Shown piece after piece: positions 1 through 8,123 of a stretch of 37,588 nt of DNA. Positions within the stretch are counted from its first letter, which is position 1. Every line of letters begins with the position of its first letter. Source of the DNA: an uncultured Bacteroidota bacterium. GTDB lineage: Bacteria; Bacteroidota; Bacteroidia; Bacteroidales; GWA2-32-17. A program made the position numbers and the translations under genes. The notes below the pieces were generated by a model. The model was not told where the DNA came from. It did not search any database and saw only the letters and a program-made list of their open reading frames with translations. The DNA lies in NCBI GenBank assembly GCA_903872185.1, contig CAIQJL010000102.1, positions 1 through 37,588 of the forward strand. The letters run 5' to 3'.

Positions 1-65
1 ATAATACAATAAACAATTTACTATATATTTATAACATAGTAAAAAGTGTTTCAAAAATATAAACT

Positions 66-1217
66 TTATTTTTCTATCAATACTTTTTTCGAATAATTAA
101 TGCCATCTCCATTAATTTTTAAAAAATAAATACCAGCCTTAACCTCTTTGTTATCTAGTATTAACGAGTATTCGTTGCCAGAAAAAGTTTTTGATATAAC
201 AGTTTGCCCATAAATATTTATGAGTTTAATGTTATAATTATTTCCTATGCATGATTGTGGAAGGTTAATGTTAATTACATCTTTTGCTGGATTAGGATAA
301 ACAGAAATATTTGTATTGTTTTTGGTTGTTGAAATCTGGCTAGTTGCAAGTTGATGTTTCATGAAAAATTTCCAAATTTCTATAGTATATGAAATATCAT
401 TTGCTGGTGGGTAAAGCCATTGGTGGTCGGCACCGTTTGCTTTAAAATGTTCAACTACCGAATTTTGTTGTCCGTTAGCGTAAACATAATGATCTACAGT
501 AAAACCATCGGCAACTAAATCAGGAAATGAAGTCATAGTTGGAGTAGTATTGCAAAGGTTGTTATCAACCCAGAAATTAATAAGTGAATCAACGTTTAAT
601 CCGTAAGAATTGGCTGTATAAGAAACAGTTCCATCTGCTGTGCCATGAAAATGAGCTATTGGAATGGCACGACCCGGATTGCATTGTGTTAAACCAATTC
701 CAATAGTTCCAGCAACAGATGCAAAAGCCGCAATTCTAGTATTCGACTCGCATGCCATACGTTCGGTCATAAAACCTCCCATAGAAAAACCACAAATGTA
801 AATGCGACTTTGATTAACAGAATAATTTGTAATAGCTGTATCAATCAAAGTGTTTAAAAATGCAACATCATTAATAGTTGAATTTGGAAAATACCCAGAC
901 ATTCCTGCACCTGAGTTCCATGCAGTACCTGCAAAAGCATCGGTATATGCCTGAGGAACTATTACAATAATATTCGCGGTGTCAGCAATATAGTTCATTC
1001 CAATTCCGCTAAAATTAGTCATGTTATCACCTAATCCATGTAAGGTTAAAATTAAAGAAGCAGGATTTGCTGCATTATAACCTGCAGGTATATAAATTCT
1101 GTATTGTCTTACTTTTGTTTGAAAAGTAAATGTTTTATTAATCCATTGTGCTTTAGTTGTAACTGAAAGAATAATTGAAAAAGCTAAAACAAGTAAAATT
1201 TTTGTTTTCATAATCAT
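66..1217 (-). CDS. Secreted PHB-depolymerase/feruloyl-esterase-like hydrolase with T9SS C-terminal sorting domain
   Basis: Predicted extracellular serine esterase of the alpha/beta-hydrolase fold, LpqC/polyhydroxybutyrate-depolymerase type. An N-terminal signal peptide occupies about residues 1-23 (cleavage near TKA-Q). The nucleophile elbow G-F-S-M-G places Ser145, HGTADG supplies Asp195 and GADHQW supplies His265, so a full catalytic triad is visible. The tail from about residue 305 (VYPNPAKD, then KAGIYFLKI and a final KKVLIEK) is a type A sorting domain of the type IX secretion system, so the enzyme should cross the outer membrane and be released or anchored to the surface. The substrate cannot be read from sequence; polyesters and feruloylated xylan are both possible. 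Two in-frame ATGs lie two codons apart at 1217 and 1211, and either could be the start. The gene is separate from the next minus-strand gene by 160 bases. Confidence 0.85.
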   Translation of the reverse strand: MIMKTKILLVLAFSIILSVTTKAQWINKTFTFQTKVRQYRIYIPAGYNAANPASLILTLHGLGDNMTNFSGIGMNYIADTANIIVIVPQAYTDAFAGTAWNSGAGMSGYFPNSTINDVAFLNTLIDTAITNYSVNQSRIYICGFSMGGFMTERMACESNTRIAAFASVAGTIGIGLTQCNPGRAIPIAHFHGTADGTVSYTANSYGLNVDSLINFWVDNNLCNTTPTMTSFPDLVADGFTVDHYVYANGQQNSVVEHFKANGADHQWLYPPANDISYTIEIWKFFMKHQLATSQISTTKNNTNISVYPNPAKDVININLPQSCIGNNYNIKLINIYGQTVISKTFSGNEYSLILDNKEVKAGIYFLKINGDGINYSKKVLIEK

Positions 1218-1245
1218 GATTTTTTATTGATTAGTAAAAATATGA

Positions 1246-1262
1246 AATAGTTTGAAACTATT
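1246..1262. promoter_or_regulatory. 17-base palindrome upstream of the esterase gene
   Basis: AATAGTTT-G-AAACTATT is a perfect dyad with 8-base arms, about 30-45 bases upstream of the minus-strand start at 1217. Its position would suit an operator or a leader hairpin. It is entirely A/T-rich apart from the centre and one pair per arm, so chance is a real alternative, and no clear -7/-33 promoter could be fixed beside it. Confidence 0.25.
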
Positions 1263-1286
1263 ATTATAATATTAACCTTTTCTTTG

Positions 1287-1363
1287 TTTTTCTCATCTTT
1301 TTCTCATCTTAGTTTGCAATTAAGGTGAGTTATTATTCAATCAGAAACTTTGTTTGCAACTAA
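1287..1363. repeat. Short direct repeats between the esterase and SUMF1 genes
   Basis: TTTTTCTCATC occurs twice in perfect tandem (1287-1297 and 1298-1308). GTTTGCAAYTAA occurs at 1312-1323 and 1352-1363, exactly 40 bases apart. Both lie in the 160-base gap upstream of the minus-strand esterase. They could be regulator sites or slipped-strand products; nothing in the sequence decides. Confidence 0.3.
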
Positions 1364-1377
1364 ACTAAAAATATATT

Positions 1378-2259
1378 CTAATTAGATCTGTAACTTCGTA
1401 CAATTCTAAATCCAATATTATTAGTTTTAGAATCTTTATCTAGAATAAAACGGTTATTAAAATCTAAATTATCTTTCCAAGAGCCTCCAAGCACTACATT
1501 AGAATTATTTAATTTCATATTAGAATTTGTGCTTGTCCATTCCGAAACATTATCAGAAAAATGCAATAATCCGTTTTTTCTTTTTATTCCAGATAAAGAC
1601 TTTTGTAAAATTCTATCATTTGTTTTTGACTTTAACATTGGCATAGATGCAGCATAATACCATTCTTCTTCAACTGGCAAACGATAATCGTTTAATGTAG
1701 GATTTTTACCTTCTTGTTTTATTTTTTCAACTTCAGTTTTTGTTTTCCATATACAATACAGCATCGCACCTTTATTTGAAACACCAACAACTGGAAAATC
1801 ATCAAATTCTTTATTAGTAAAATAGTTGTGGTATTTAATATCATCATTTTTAAAAACTGATGTATCAATTATATTTTTTGAAGCATCTGAATATCTGGTG
1901 CAAACATCATATTTTTTGCTTTTTATTTCTGCTTTACCTGCATTCTCACTTATTGCTTTATTGTAATCTATCCAGCACAAGCTATCATTTGGCTCAAGCA
2001 ATAAAGAAGTTGTAAATTCTCTAAATTCTTTATTAGTAATTTCATTACTCATCCAAAATGGTGCAACAGATTCATTTAAAAATACAGTGTCATTTTTTAC
2101 AATAATTGTTCTTTTATAATTACCCTGACCAATAAATGACATTCCTTTGGGCTGTGGTTCATACCAAACTTCCCTGTTATTTGTTTTTATGTTTTCCTTT
2201 TGAGCAAAAAGATTAATGCTAAAAAATAAACCTAAAATAGTAATAGTTAATAATTTCAT
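1378..2259 (-). CDS. Exported SUMF1/formylglycine-generating-enzyme-fold protein, GldK/GldJ-like
   Basis: A 293-residue protein when started at the ATG at 2259 (MKLLTITIL...), which gives a clean signal peptide ending FSINLFA-Q; the reading frame is open 12 codons further upstream, but that part would precede the signal peptide and is rejected. Family landmarks in order are PKGMSFI, NEITNKEFREF, YHNYFTNKEFDDFPVVGVS, RLPVEEEWYYAAS, DNVSEWTS, VLGGSW and the terminal GFRIVRS. The HNYF...DDFPVVGVS block resembles the gliding/T9SS proteins GldK and GldJ more than sulfatase-maturing enzymes. No cysteine pair is seen near the C-terminus where true formylglycine-generating enzymes bind copper, so a structural role is more likely than an oxidase. 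There is no lipobox cysteine, unlike GldK/GldJ. No gldL, gldM or gldN neighbours are present, so it is called GldK/J-like only. Confidence 0.7.
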   Translation of the reverse strand: MKLLTITILGLFFSINLFAQKENIKTNNREVWYEPQPKGMSFIGQGNYKRTIIVKNDTVFLNESVAPFWMSNEITNKEFREFTTSLLLEPNDSLCWIDYNKAISENAGKAEIKSKKYDVCTRYSDASKNIIDTSVFKNDDIKYHNYFTNKEFDDFPVVGVSNKGAMLYCIWKTKTEVEKIKQEGKNPTLNDYRLPVEEEWYYAASMPMLKSKTNDRILQKSLSGIKRKNGLLHFSDNVSEWTSTNSNMKLNNSNVVLGGSWKDNLDFNNRFILDKDSKTNNIGFRIVRSYRSN

Positions 2260-2415
2260 AATAGTCTTATTAAAGTATATTTTATAAAAGTACAAAATAA
2301 TATAAAATAAACTATCCTCTTTTCGTCAACGATTGTAACAAAGATGCTTTCTTTTACTGTGAAAAATGACATACTAACTACAGGTTTCAGTATTCTCTCA
2401 GAGTCTCTATTTACA

Positions 2416-2438
2416 GTGGTCTGTGACACACAGACCAC
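2416..2438. repeat. GGTCTGTG palindrome, copy 1
   Basis: GTGGTCTGTG / CACAGACCAC form perfect 10-base arms around a 3-base loop (ACA). The core GGTCTGTGnnnCACAGACC recurs at 2503-2525 and twice at 35638-35700, all intergenic, so it belongs to a dispersed family. On RNA it would fold into a very stable hairpin in either direction. No U-tract follows on either strand, so it is not a standard intrinsic terminator. Confidence 0.75.
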
Positions 2439-2448
2439 CAGTTTTCAA

Positions 2449-2474
2449 TCAGAGTCTCCTGAAAGGGACTCTGA
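2449..2474. repeat. TCAGAGTC...GACTCTGA hairpin
   Basis: Arms TCAGAGTC (2449-2456) and GACTCTGA (2467-2474), with an inner CCT/AGG pairing after a one-base bulge and a GAA loop. The left arm is also repeated directly at 2398-2407 (TCAGAGTCTC), so three related units sit within 77 bases. It lies between the two GGTCTGTG palindromes. Read from the plus strand it is followed by a run of A; on the minus strand no T-tract follows, so terminator function is doubtful. Confidence 0.6.
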
Positions 2475-2502
2475 GAAAAAAATTCCAGGTTTGAAATTAA
2501 TT

Positions 2503-2525
2503 GGCCTGTGACCCACAGACCATGG
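2503..2525. repeat. GGTCTGTG palindrome, copy 2 (inverted relative to the 35.6-kb copies)
   Basis: GGCCTGTG-acc-CACAGACC with one mismatch between the arms, followed by ATGG. The reverse complement begins CCATGGTCTGTG, the same 12 bases that open both copies near 35.65 kb. So this copy is the same element in the opposite orientation, 33 kb away. Confidence 0.7.
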
Positions 2526-2541
2526 TGTGTGAAATAAACAA

Positions 2542-2571
2542 AAAAAGTCGTTCCAACCGGAACGACTTTTT
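2542..2571 (-). terminator. Intrinsic terminator of the EF-G paralogue gene
   Basis: GTCGTTCC (2547-2554) pairs with GGAACGAC (2559-2566) around an AACC loop; flanking A5/T5 extends the stem to 13 pairs. Read on the minus strand the stem is followed by a run of T, 20 bases after the stop codon at 2591. This is a classical rho-independent terminator that ends the minus-strand fusA2-type gene. Confidence 0.85.
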
Positions 2572-2590
2572 AATATTGTTAAGAAAAAGG

Positions 2591-4750
2591 TTAATCTTCT
2601 TCGCTTTCTTGTGCTTCGTATTCTTTAAGAAGTTTGTCTTGTAATTCTCCAGGAACCTGAGCATACTCGGCATATTTCATTGTGTAAATAGCACGACCGC
2701 TTGTAATAGAACTTAAAGAAGTTGAGTATTTATTCATTTCTGCCAAAGGAACTTTAGCTTTAATTACTTCAAAGCCTTTTTCGCTGCTCATACCTTGAAC
2801 AATTGCACGACGGGTTTGTAAATCACTCATAACATCACCCATTTTCTCACTTGGTACCCATACTTCAACATCATAAACAGGTTCCATAATTCTTGGGCCA
2901 GCATTTTTAAAAGCTTCTCTAAATGCATTTCTACCAGCAAGACGGAATGAGATTTCGTTTGAATCAACTGGGTGCATCTTTCCGTCGTAAACAGCTACGC
3001 GGATATCACGAGCATAAGAACCAGTTAATGGACCTTCTTCCATTTTTTCCATTATACCTTTTAATATAGCTGGTAAGAAACGAGCTTCAATTGATCCTCC
3101 AACAATACAATTCAAGTATACTAATTTACCACCCCAAGCTAAATCATGCTCTTCTTTTCCTCTTACAGAAATATTAATTTCTTTTGTTCCAAATTTATAT
3201 TTGGTTGGATTAGCCATTCCTTCAGTATAAGGTTCAACTACAATATGAACTTCGCCAAATTGTCCAGCACCACCTGATTGTTTTTTATGTCTGTAATCTG
3301 CCTGAGCTGGTTTAGTAATTGTTTCGCGATATGGAATTTTAGGAGATAAAAATTCTGTAGGAATTTTATAAATATTATCTAAATGCCATTTCATGATATT
3401 TAAATGATATTCGCCCTGACCGGAAATAATAATCTGTTTTAATTCTTTTGAATATTCAATCTGAATACTTGGATCTTCAACATGTAATCTGTTTAATGCT
3501 TCACCTAATTTCTCATCATCATTTTCGCTGGCGGCTTTAATTGCAGTGCGGAAGCGTGGCTCTGAAAAAGGAATAGGTTCAAATGTGAAATCATTATTTG
3601 AAGCAGATAAAGTTTGATTAAACTTTGTGTTTTTTAATTTAACTGTTGCTCCGATATCTCCGGCAACAATTTTTTCGATTTTATTTCTTGTTTTTCCAGC
3701 AACTGTTAAAAGTTGAGCTATTCTTTCTTTGCTTAATGAATTATTGTTTACTAAGTCAGTACTTTCACCTAATTCGCCTGACATTACTTTAAAATAGTTG
3801 ATTTCACCAATATGTTGCTCAATAGAAGTTTTAAATACAAAAATAGAAATTGGTCCTTTTGAATCAATTTTAACTTCTTTTCCTTCCGTTGTTTTTGGAG
3901 CAGGAACATCTGTTGGTGCTGGACCACTCATTCCAATAAATTCCATTAATCTGCCAACACCCATATTCTTTTTAGCTGATGTGCAAAAAACTGGATATAG
4001 AGAACGATTTACGATTCCAAGTTTAATTCCACGAGCAATTTCTGTTTCGTCTAAAGTGCCTGTTTCGAAGAATTTTTCCATTAATGCTTCTTCGTTTTCA
4101 GCAGCTGTTTCAATTAATTTATTACGTAGTTCTTCTGCCTGATCCATATGTTCTGCCGGTATGTCAAGCAATTCTGCTTTTCCACCATCAGCACCATATT
4201 TCAACATTTTCATTTTTAACACGTCAATAATTGCATTAAAACCACTTCCGGTTACAACAGGAAATTGTACTAATGCTGCTTTATTACCAAAGAATGCTTT
4301 TATTCCTTCAGTAGTTTTCTCAATATTTGCTTTATCGTGATCGAGTTGGTTTATTACTATAATAAGAGGTTTCTCCATTTTCTCAACATAACGCATTTGT
4401 ATTTGAGTACCAACTTCAATACTGTTTTGCGCATTTATTAATATTACAGCTGTGTCTGCAACTTTAAATGAAGAGAAAATAGCATTATTAAAATCGTCAA
4501 AGCCTGGAGTGTCTAAAATATTAATTTTTTTATCTAAATACTCTGTTTGAAGTAATGAAGAATAAATTGAACAACCATTATGATGTTCTATTTCGTAATA
4601 ATCTGAAACAGTACTTTTATTACTTATATCGCCACGTCGGCTAATAATACCACCTTCAAATAGCATAGCTTCTCCAAGTGTGGTCTTTCCTGAAGAAGAA
4701 TTACCAACAAATACAATATTCCTGATCTGCTCCGTTTGATAAACTTTCAT
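2591..4750 (-). CDS. fusA2: EF-G paralogue (EF-G2/FusA2 type) with degenerate GTPase motifs
   Basis: A 719-residue translational GTPase homologue with the full EF-G layout: G domain, domains II/III, domain IV (around GEVHIVVEPY and DGKMHPVDSNEISF) and domain V. G1 is intact (G16-N-S-S-S-G-K-T23). The switch I motif RGIT is replaced by NGCS (58-61). G3 reads DTPGFDDF (80-87), so the catalytic histidine is phenylalanine (F84). G4 is NQLD (133-136) instead of NKMD. The canonical EF-G, with DTPGHVDF and NKMD, is encoded at 6011-8122. The protein should therefore bind GTP but hydrolyse it poorly or not at all. Bacteroides is reported to carry an EF-G2 that supports translation without GTP hydrolysis during starvation and gut colonisation; equating this gene with it is inference. 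It has its own promoter and terminator and diverges from the str operon. Confidence 0.9.
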   Translation of the reverse strand: MKVYQTEQIRNIVFVGNSSSGKTTLGEAMLFEGGIISRRGDISNKSTVSDYYEIEHHNGCSIYSSLLQTEYLDKKINILDTPGFDDFNNAIFSSFKVADTAVILINAQNSIEVGTQIQMRYVEKMEKPLIIVINQLDHDKANIEKTTEGIKAFFGNKAALVQFPVVTGSGFNAIIDVLKMKMLKYGADGGKAELLDIPAEHMDQAEELRNKLIETAAENEEALMEKFFETGTLDETEIARGIKLGIVNRSLYPVFCTSAKKNMGVGRLMEFIGMSGPAPTDVPAPKTTEGKEVKIDSKGPISIFVFKTSIEQHIGEINYFKVMSGELGESTDLVNNNSLSKERIAQLLTVAGKTRNKIEKIVAGDIGATVKLKNTKFNQTLSASNNDFTFEPIPFSEPRFRTAIKAASENDDEKLGEALNRLHVEDPSIQIEYSKELKQIIISGQGEYHLNIMKWHLDNIYKIPTEFLSPKIPYRETITKPAQADYRHKKQSGGAGQFGEVHIVVEPYTEGMANPTKYKFGTKEINISVRGKEEHDLAWGGKLVYLNCIVGGSIEARFLPAILKGIMEKMEEGPLTGSYARDIRVAVYDGKMHPVDSNEISFRLAGRNAFREAFKNAGPRIMEPVYDVEVWVPSEKMGDVMSDLQTRRAIVQGMSSEKGFEVIKAKVPLAEMNKYSTSLSSITSGRAIYTMKYAEYAQVPGELQDKLLKEYEAQESEED

Positions 4751-4802
4751 TTTCTATTTAATTAAATTAATTGTTTTACGCGCATTACTTTTAAAAAGGA
4801 TA

Positions 4803-4834
4803 CAAACCTAATTTAATTTTAGAAAAAATACAAA
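4803..4834 (-). promoter_or_regulatory. Promoter for the EF-G paralogue
   Basis: On the minus strand TTTG (4834-4831) is followed after 20 bases by TAGGTTTG (4810-4803), an exact match to the Bacteroidota primary-sigma pattern TTTG-N19..21-TAnnTTTG. Transcription would begin near 4796, giving a leader of roughly 45 bases to the ATG at 4750. Confidence 0.75.
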
Positions 4835-4860
4835 AAACAGTGAAAATTAATTTTAAGGAA

Positions 4861-4913
4861 TTTCTAATCAAAATATAATAGAATTACAGTTTCTAATCAA
4901 TATATTATTAGAA
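4861..4913. repeat. Two tandem TTCTAAT dyads between the divergent promoters
   Basis: The unit TTTCTAATCAA begins at 4861 and again at 4890, 29 bases apart. The second is a clean inverted repeat, TTCTAAT (4891-4897), 9 bases, ATTAGAA (4907-4913). The first has a decayed right arm (ATAGAA). They lie just upstream of the fusA2 -33 box (about -65 to -115 from its likely start) and 130 bases or more upstream of the rpsL promoter, a position that suits activator sites for fusA2. The A/T bias makes chance dyads possible; the direct duplication argues against that. Confidence 0.45.
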
Positions 4914-5040
4914 TATTAATATTATTTTTTTTCTAGTTAAATGAAACTTAATAAGGTCATTAAAACATATTTTATAACATGTAAAATGGAGATTGAGGTA
5001 AATGTTTACACTTTTGTAGATATTTTTTCTTTGTACATCG

Positions 5041-5070
5041 TTGTTTTAAATAAATATTGTTTTACCTTTG
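5041..5070 (+). promoter_or_regulatory. Promoter of the str-S10-spc-alpha superoperon
   Basis: TTG (5041-5043), a 19-base spacer, then TACCTTTG (5063-5070): a full TAnnTTTG -7 box with a one-base-short -33 element. The expected start is around 5077, about 37 bases before the rpsL ATG at 5114. No long leader or ribosomal-protein autoregulatory structure is visible, so autogenous control by this leader is unlikely. Confidence 0.7.
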
Positions 5071-5113
5071 CAAACCATTTTGGAAAACTTTATTTAATTA
5101 AAAGTGAGTATTT

Positions 5114-5494
5114 ATGCCGACTGTAGAGCAATTGGTTAGAAAAGGCCGAAAAAAAATCGTAGAAAAAAGTAAGTCAAGAGCACTTGATTCATGCCCGCAA
5201 CGTCGTGGCGTTTGTACCCGTGTATACACAACAACACCTAAAAAGCCTAACTCTGCTATGCGCAAAGTGGCTAAAGTTCGTATTACAAACGGACAGGAAG
5301 TTATTGCTTATATACCAGGTGAAGGTCATAACTTACAAGAGCACTCAATAGTACTTATCCGTGGTGGTCGTGTAAAAGACTTACCAGGTGTACGTTATCA
5401 TATTATTCGTGGAGCTTTAGATACAGCCGGAGTTGAAGGCCGTAAACAAAGAAGATCAAAATACGGAACAAAAAGACCAAAAGTTAAAAAATAA
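5114..5494 (+). CDS. rpsL: 30S ribosomal protein S12 (uS12)
   Basis: Decoding-centre protein of the small subunit. At 126 residues it matches the family. The two streptomycin-relevant loops are [10 protein letters not shown] with Lys43 and [12 protein letters not shown] with Lys88, both the usual sensitive-type residues; Asp89 corresponds to the residue that is methylthiolated in E. coli. It is the first gene of the superoperon, 12 bases ahead of rpsG. The start region is A/T-rich with no Shine-Dalgarno sequence, as usual in this phylum. Confidence 0.98.
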   Translation: MPTVEQLVRKGRKKIVEKSKSRALDSCPQRRGVCTRVYTTTPKKPNSAMRKVAKVRITNGQEVIAYIPGEGHNLQEHSIVLIRGGRVKDLPGVRYHIIRGALDTAGVEGRKQRRSKYGTKRPKVKK

Positions 5495-5506
5495 TTATAA
5501 GACACA

Positions 5507-5983
5507 ATGAGAAAGTCGAGACCAAAAAAACGCATCATTCTTCCCGATCCAAAATTTAATGATGTTCTGGTTACCAGATTTGTTAATGACCTTATGTATG
5601 AAGGCAAAAAAAGCGTTGCATTAGCAGCGTTTTATGAAGCTATGGAGGTTGTTGCTAAAAAAACAAAAGAATCCGGATTAGAACCATTAGAATATTGGAA
5701 GAGAGCATTAGAAAATATTACTCCTAACGTTGAAGTAAAAAGCCGTAGAGTTGGTGGAGCTACTTTTCAAGTACCTACCGAAATTCGTCAGGATCGTAAA
5801 GTTGCAATTAGCATTAAAAACTTGATAGAGTTTGCACGCAAACGCAGCGGAAGATCAATGAGCGAAAAACTAGCAGCAGAAATTGTTGCAGCTTATAATT
5901 CAGAAGGTGGAGCATTTAAAAGAAAAGAAGATACTCATAGAATGGCAGACGCTAATAAAGCTTTCTCGCATTTTAGATTTTAA
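5507..5983 (+). CDS. rpsG: 30S ribosomal protein S7 (uS7)
   Basis: Primary 16S rRNA-binding protein that nucleates assembly of the 30S head and contacts tRNA at the E site. 158 residues, close to the usual 155-158. Family segments include [15 protein letters not shown] and [11 protein letters not shown], and the C-terminal [15 protein letters not shown] is typical. It lies between rpsL (12 bases) and fusA (27 bases) as in the classical str operon. Confidence 0.97.
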   Translation: MRKSRPKKRIILPDPKFNDVLVTRFVNDLMYEGKKSVALAAFYEAMEVVAKKTKESGLEPLEYWKRALENITPNVEVKSRRVGGATFQVPTEIRQDRKVAISIKNLIEFARKRSGRSMSEKLAAEIVAAYNSEGGAFKRKEDTHRMADANKAFSHFRF

Positions 5984-6010
5984 AAGAAGTTCTTTGACTG
6001 TAGTGGATTA

Positions 6011-8122
6011 ATGGCAAAAGATTTAAAATATACCAGAAACATTGGCATCATGGCTCACATTGATGCAGGTAAAACCACTACCACTGAGCGTATATTATAT
6101 TATACCGGTATTAACCATAGAATGGGTGAAGTACATGAAGGTTCTGCAACTATGGACTGGATGGTACAAGAGCAGGAGAGAGGTATAACAATTACTTCTG
6201 CAGCTACAACAACCTTTTGGAAATACCTTGATGAAGATTACAAAATAAACATTATTGATACCCCTGGACACGTTGACTTTACCGTTGAAGTAGAGCGTTC
6301 TCTTCGTGTACTTGATGGTGCAGTTGCAGTTTTTTGTGCGGTTGGTGGTGTTGAACCTCAATCGGAAACTGTGTGGCGCCAAGCTACTAAATATCATGTT
6401 CCTCGTATTGCATTTGTAAATAAAATGGATAGACCGGGAGCTGATTTTTATAGCGTAATTACACAAATACAAAAGAAATTAAAAGCAAATCCAATTCCTG
6501 TTCAAATTCCAATTGGAAATGAAGATAGCTTTAAAGGTGTTATCGACCTTATTAATAATAAAGCAATCGTTTGGAATAACGAATCATTAGGTTCAACATA
6601 TGAAACTCTTCCTGTTCCTGAAGATATGAACGAAATAGTAGAAGAGTGGAGAGAGTTTATGCTTGAAAAATTAGCTGAACATGATGATGTTATTTTAGAA
6701 AAATTCCTAAACGATAAAAGTTTAATTACTGCTGAAGAAATTTATAGCGCAGTTCGTAAGGCTACAATTAAAATGATGATTGTACCAATGTTTTGCGGAG
6801 CCGCTTTTAAAAATAAAGGAATTCAGTGTTTACTTGATGGTATTATTTCTTATTTGCCAAGTCCAATTGACATTGGAAGTGTAAATGGAATTGATCCTAA
6901 AACAGAAAAAGCAATTACTAGAAAACCTGAGAATGATGAGTCATTTTCAGCTTTAGCATTTAAAATTGCTACCGATTCTTATGTTGGTAGATTAACATAT
7001 TTAAGAGTTTATTCTGGAGTTTTAAAAGTTGGTGCAATGATTTATAACGTTCGCACTGGAAAAAAAGAAAGACTTACCAGATTATTCCAAATGCATGCAA
7101 ACAAACAAATACCAAAAGAAGAAATAGAAGCTGGTGATATTTGTGCTGCAGTGGGATTAAAAGAAGTAAAAACTGGAGATACTCTTTGTGATGATAATCA
7201 TCCAATAGTTCTTGAGACTATGATTTTTCCTGAGCCAGTTATTGGAGTAGCTGTTGAACCAGTTAGTCAGGCAGATATTGATAAGCTAGTTATTTCTCTT
7301 CAGAAACTTTCTGATGAAGACCCTACATTTACTGTAAAAATTGATGAAAATACCGGACAAACTACAATTAACGGTATGGGTGAACTTCATTTGGAAATTT
7401 TAATTGACAGATTAAAAAGAGAACATAACGTTCAAATAAATCAAGGTGTTCCAATGGTAGCTTATAAAGAAACTTTAACTACCGAAACCGAACATCACGA
7501 AATATTTAAAAAACAAACAGGTGGAAAAGGCAAATTTGCCGAAATCACTGTTAAAATTGGCCCAGCTGATAAAGGTGTATCTGGATTACAATTTATTAAC
7601 GAGCTTAAGGGAAATAATCTTCCAAAAGAATATATTTTAGCTGTAGAAAAAGGATTTAAAATGGCTATGAATAATGGCCCACTTGCAGGATATACTTTAG
7701 AGAATTTAAAAGTTGTATTAATTGATGCCTCTTTTCATCCTGTAGATTCTGATTCTGTTTCTTTTGAAATAGCAGCAAATTTATCTTATCGAAATGCTTC
7801 TATGAGTGCAAATCCAACACTTTTAGAACCAATAATGAATGTTGAAATAGTTACTCCAGAAGAATATATGGGCGATGTAATGAGCGATTTAAATCGTCGC
7901 CGCGGTCAGATTCTTGGAATGGATAACAAATTAGGAGCAAGAGTAGTAAAAGCTCAGGTTCCATTAGCTGAAGTTTTTGGATACGTAACAATTTTGCGTA
8001 CTATCACTTCTGGCAGAGCTTCTTCTTCAATGGAGTTTTTTCAATATCAGAAAATGCCATTTGAATTAGCGGCAGAAATTATAAAACGAGTTACAGGAAA
8101 GCAAATTTTCATTAATCAATAA
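6011..8122 (+). CDS. fusA: Elongation factor G (canonical translocase)
   Basis: Ribosomal translocation GTPase, 703 residues. All GTPase motifs are intact: G1 AHIDAGKTT (15-23), switch I QERGITI, G3 DTPGHVDF with the catalytic His87, and G4 NKMD (137-140). Domains II-V follow, with [16 protein letters not shown] opening domain IV and [16 protein letters not shown] near its tip. It serves as the in-window reference against which the degenerate paralogue at 2591-4750 can be judged. The stop codon is one base from the rpsJ start; tuf, which follows fusA in E. coli, is absent. Confidence 0.98.
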   Translation: MAKDLKYTRNIGIMAHIDAGKTTTTERILYYTGINHRMGEVHEGSATMDWMVQEQERGITITSAATTTFWKYLDEDYKINIIDTPGHVDFTVEVERSLRVLDGAVAVFCAVGGVEPQSETVWRQATKYHVPRIAFVNKMDRPGADFYSVITQIQKKLKANPIPVQIPIGNEDSFKGVIDLINNKAIVWNNESLGSTYETLPVPEDMNEIVEEWREFMLEKLAEHDDVILEKFLNDKSLITAEEIYSAVRKATIKMMIVPMFCGAAFKNKGIQCLLDGIISYLPSPIDIGSVNGIDPKTEKAITRKPENDESFSALAFKIATDSYVGRLTYLRVYSGVLKVGAMIYNVRTGKKERLTRLFQMHANKQIPKEEIEAGDICAAVGLKEVKTGDTLCDDNHPIVLETMIFPEPVIGVAVEPVSQADIDKLVISLQKLSDEDPTFTVKIDENTGQTTINGMGELHLEILIDRLKREHNVQINQGVPMVAYKETLTTETEHHEIFKKQTGGKGKFAEITVKIGPADKGVSGLQFINELKGNNLPKEYILAVEKGFKMAMNNGPLAGYTLENLKVVLIDASFHPVDSDSVSFEIAANLSYRNASMSANPTLLEPIMNVEIVTPEEYMGDVMSDLNRRRGQILGMDNKLGARVVKAQVPLAEVFGYVTILRTITSGRASSSMEFFQYQKMPFELAAEIIKRVTGKQIFINQ

Positions 8123-8123
8123 T

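Larger units (their letters stand above)
2260..2590. other. 331-base intergenic region carrying palindromes and a terminator, no gene
   Basis: Between the SUMF1-like gene and the EF-G paralogue (both minus strand). Only a short spurious reading frame crosses it. The half nearest the EF-G paralogue holds two GGTCTGTG-type palindromes, one CAGAGTC hairpin and an intrinsic terminator, each listed separately. The half nearest the SUMF1 gene is plain AT-rich sequence; a weak -7-like TTATTTTG on the minus strand near 2290-2300 could be its promoter but has no convincing -33 partner. Confidence 0.6.
4751..5113. other. 363-base divergent control region between fusA2 and rpsL
   Basis: No gene is supported here; a 61-codon frame starting at 4941 has no recognisable content and runs into rpsL out of frame. 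The region holds a minus-strand promoter (4803-4834), two tandem TTCTAAT dyads (4861-4913), and a plus-strand promoter (5041-5070). The composition is extremely A/T-rich, typical of a Bacteroidota promoter region. Confidence 0.7.

Noticed and set aside
2260-2295. Upstream start for the SUMF1-like gene
   Set aside because: Adds 12 residues ahead of a clean signal peptide; the ATG at 2259 is better.
2416-2525. Insertion-sequence ends
   Set aside because: No transposase frame lies between or beside the inverted copies and no target duplication is evident; short palindromes of REP type fit better.
3798-4142. 114-codon plus-strand frame opposite the EF-G paralogue
   Set aside because: Antisense shadow of a well-supported conserved gene; no signal of its own.
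4941-5126. 61-codon plus-strand frame ahead of rpsL
   Set aside because: Low-complexity content, crosses the rpsL promoter and overlaps the rpsL start out of frame; no family resemblance.
6095-6472. 125-codon minus-strand frame opposite fusA
   Set aside because: Antisense shadow of the EF-G G domain with implausible composition.
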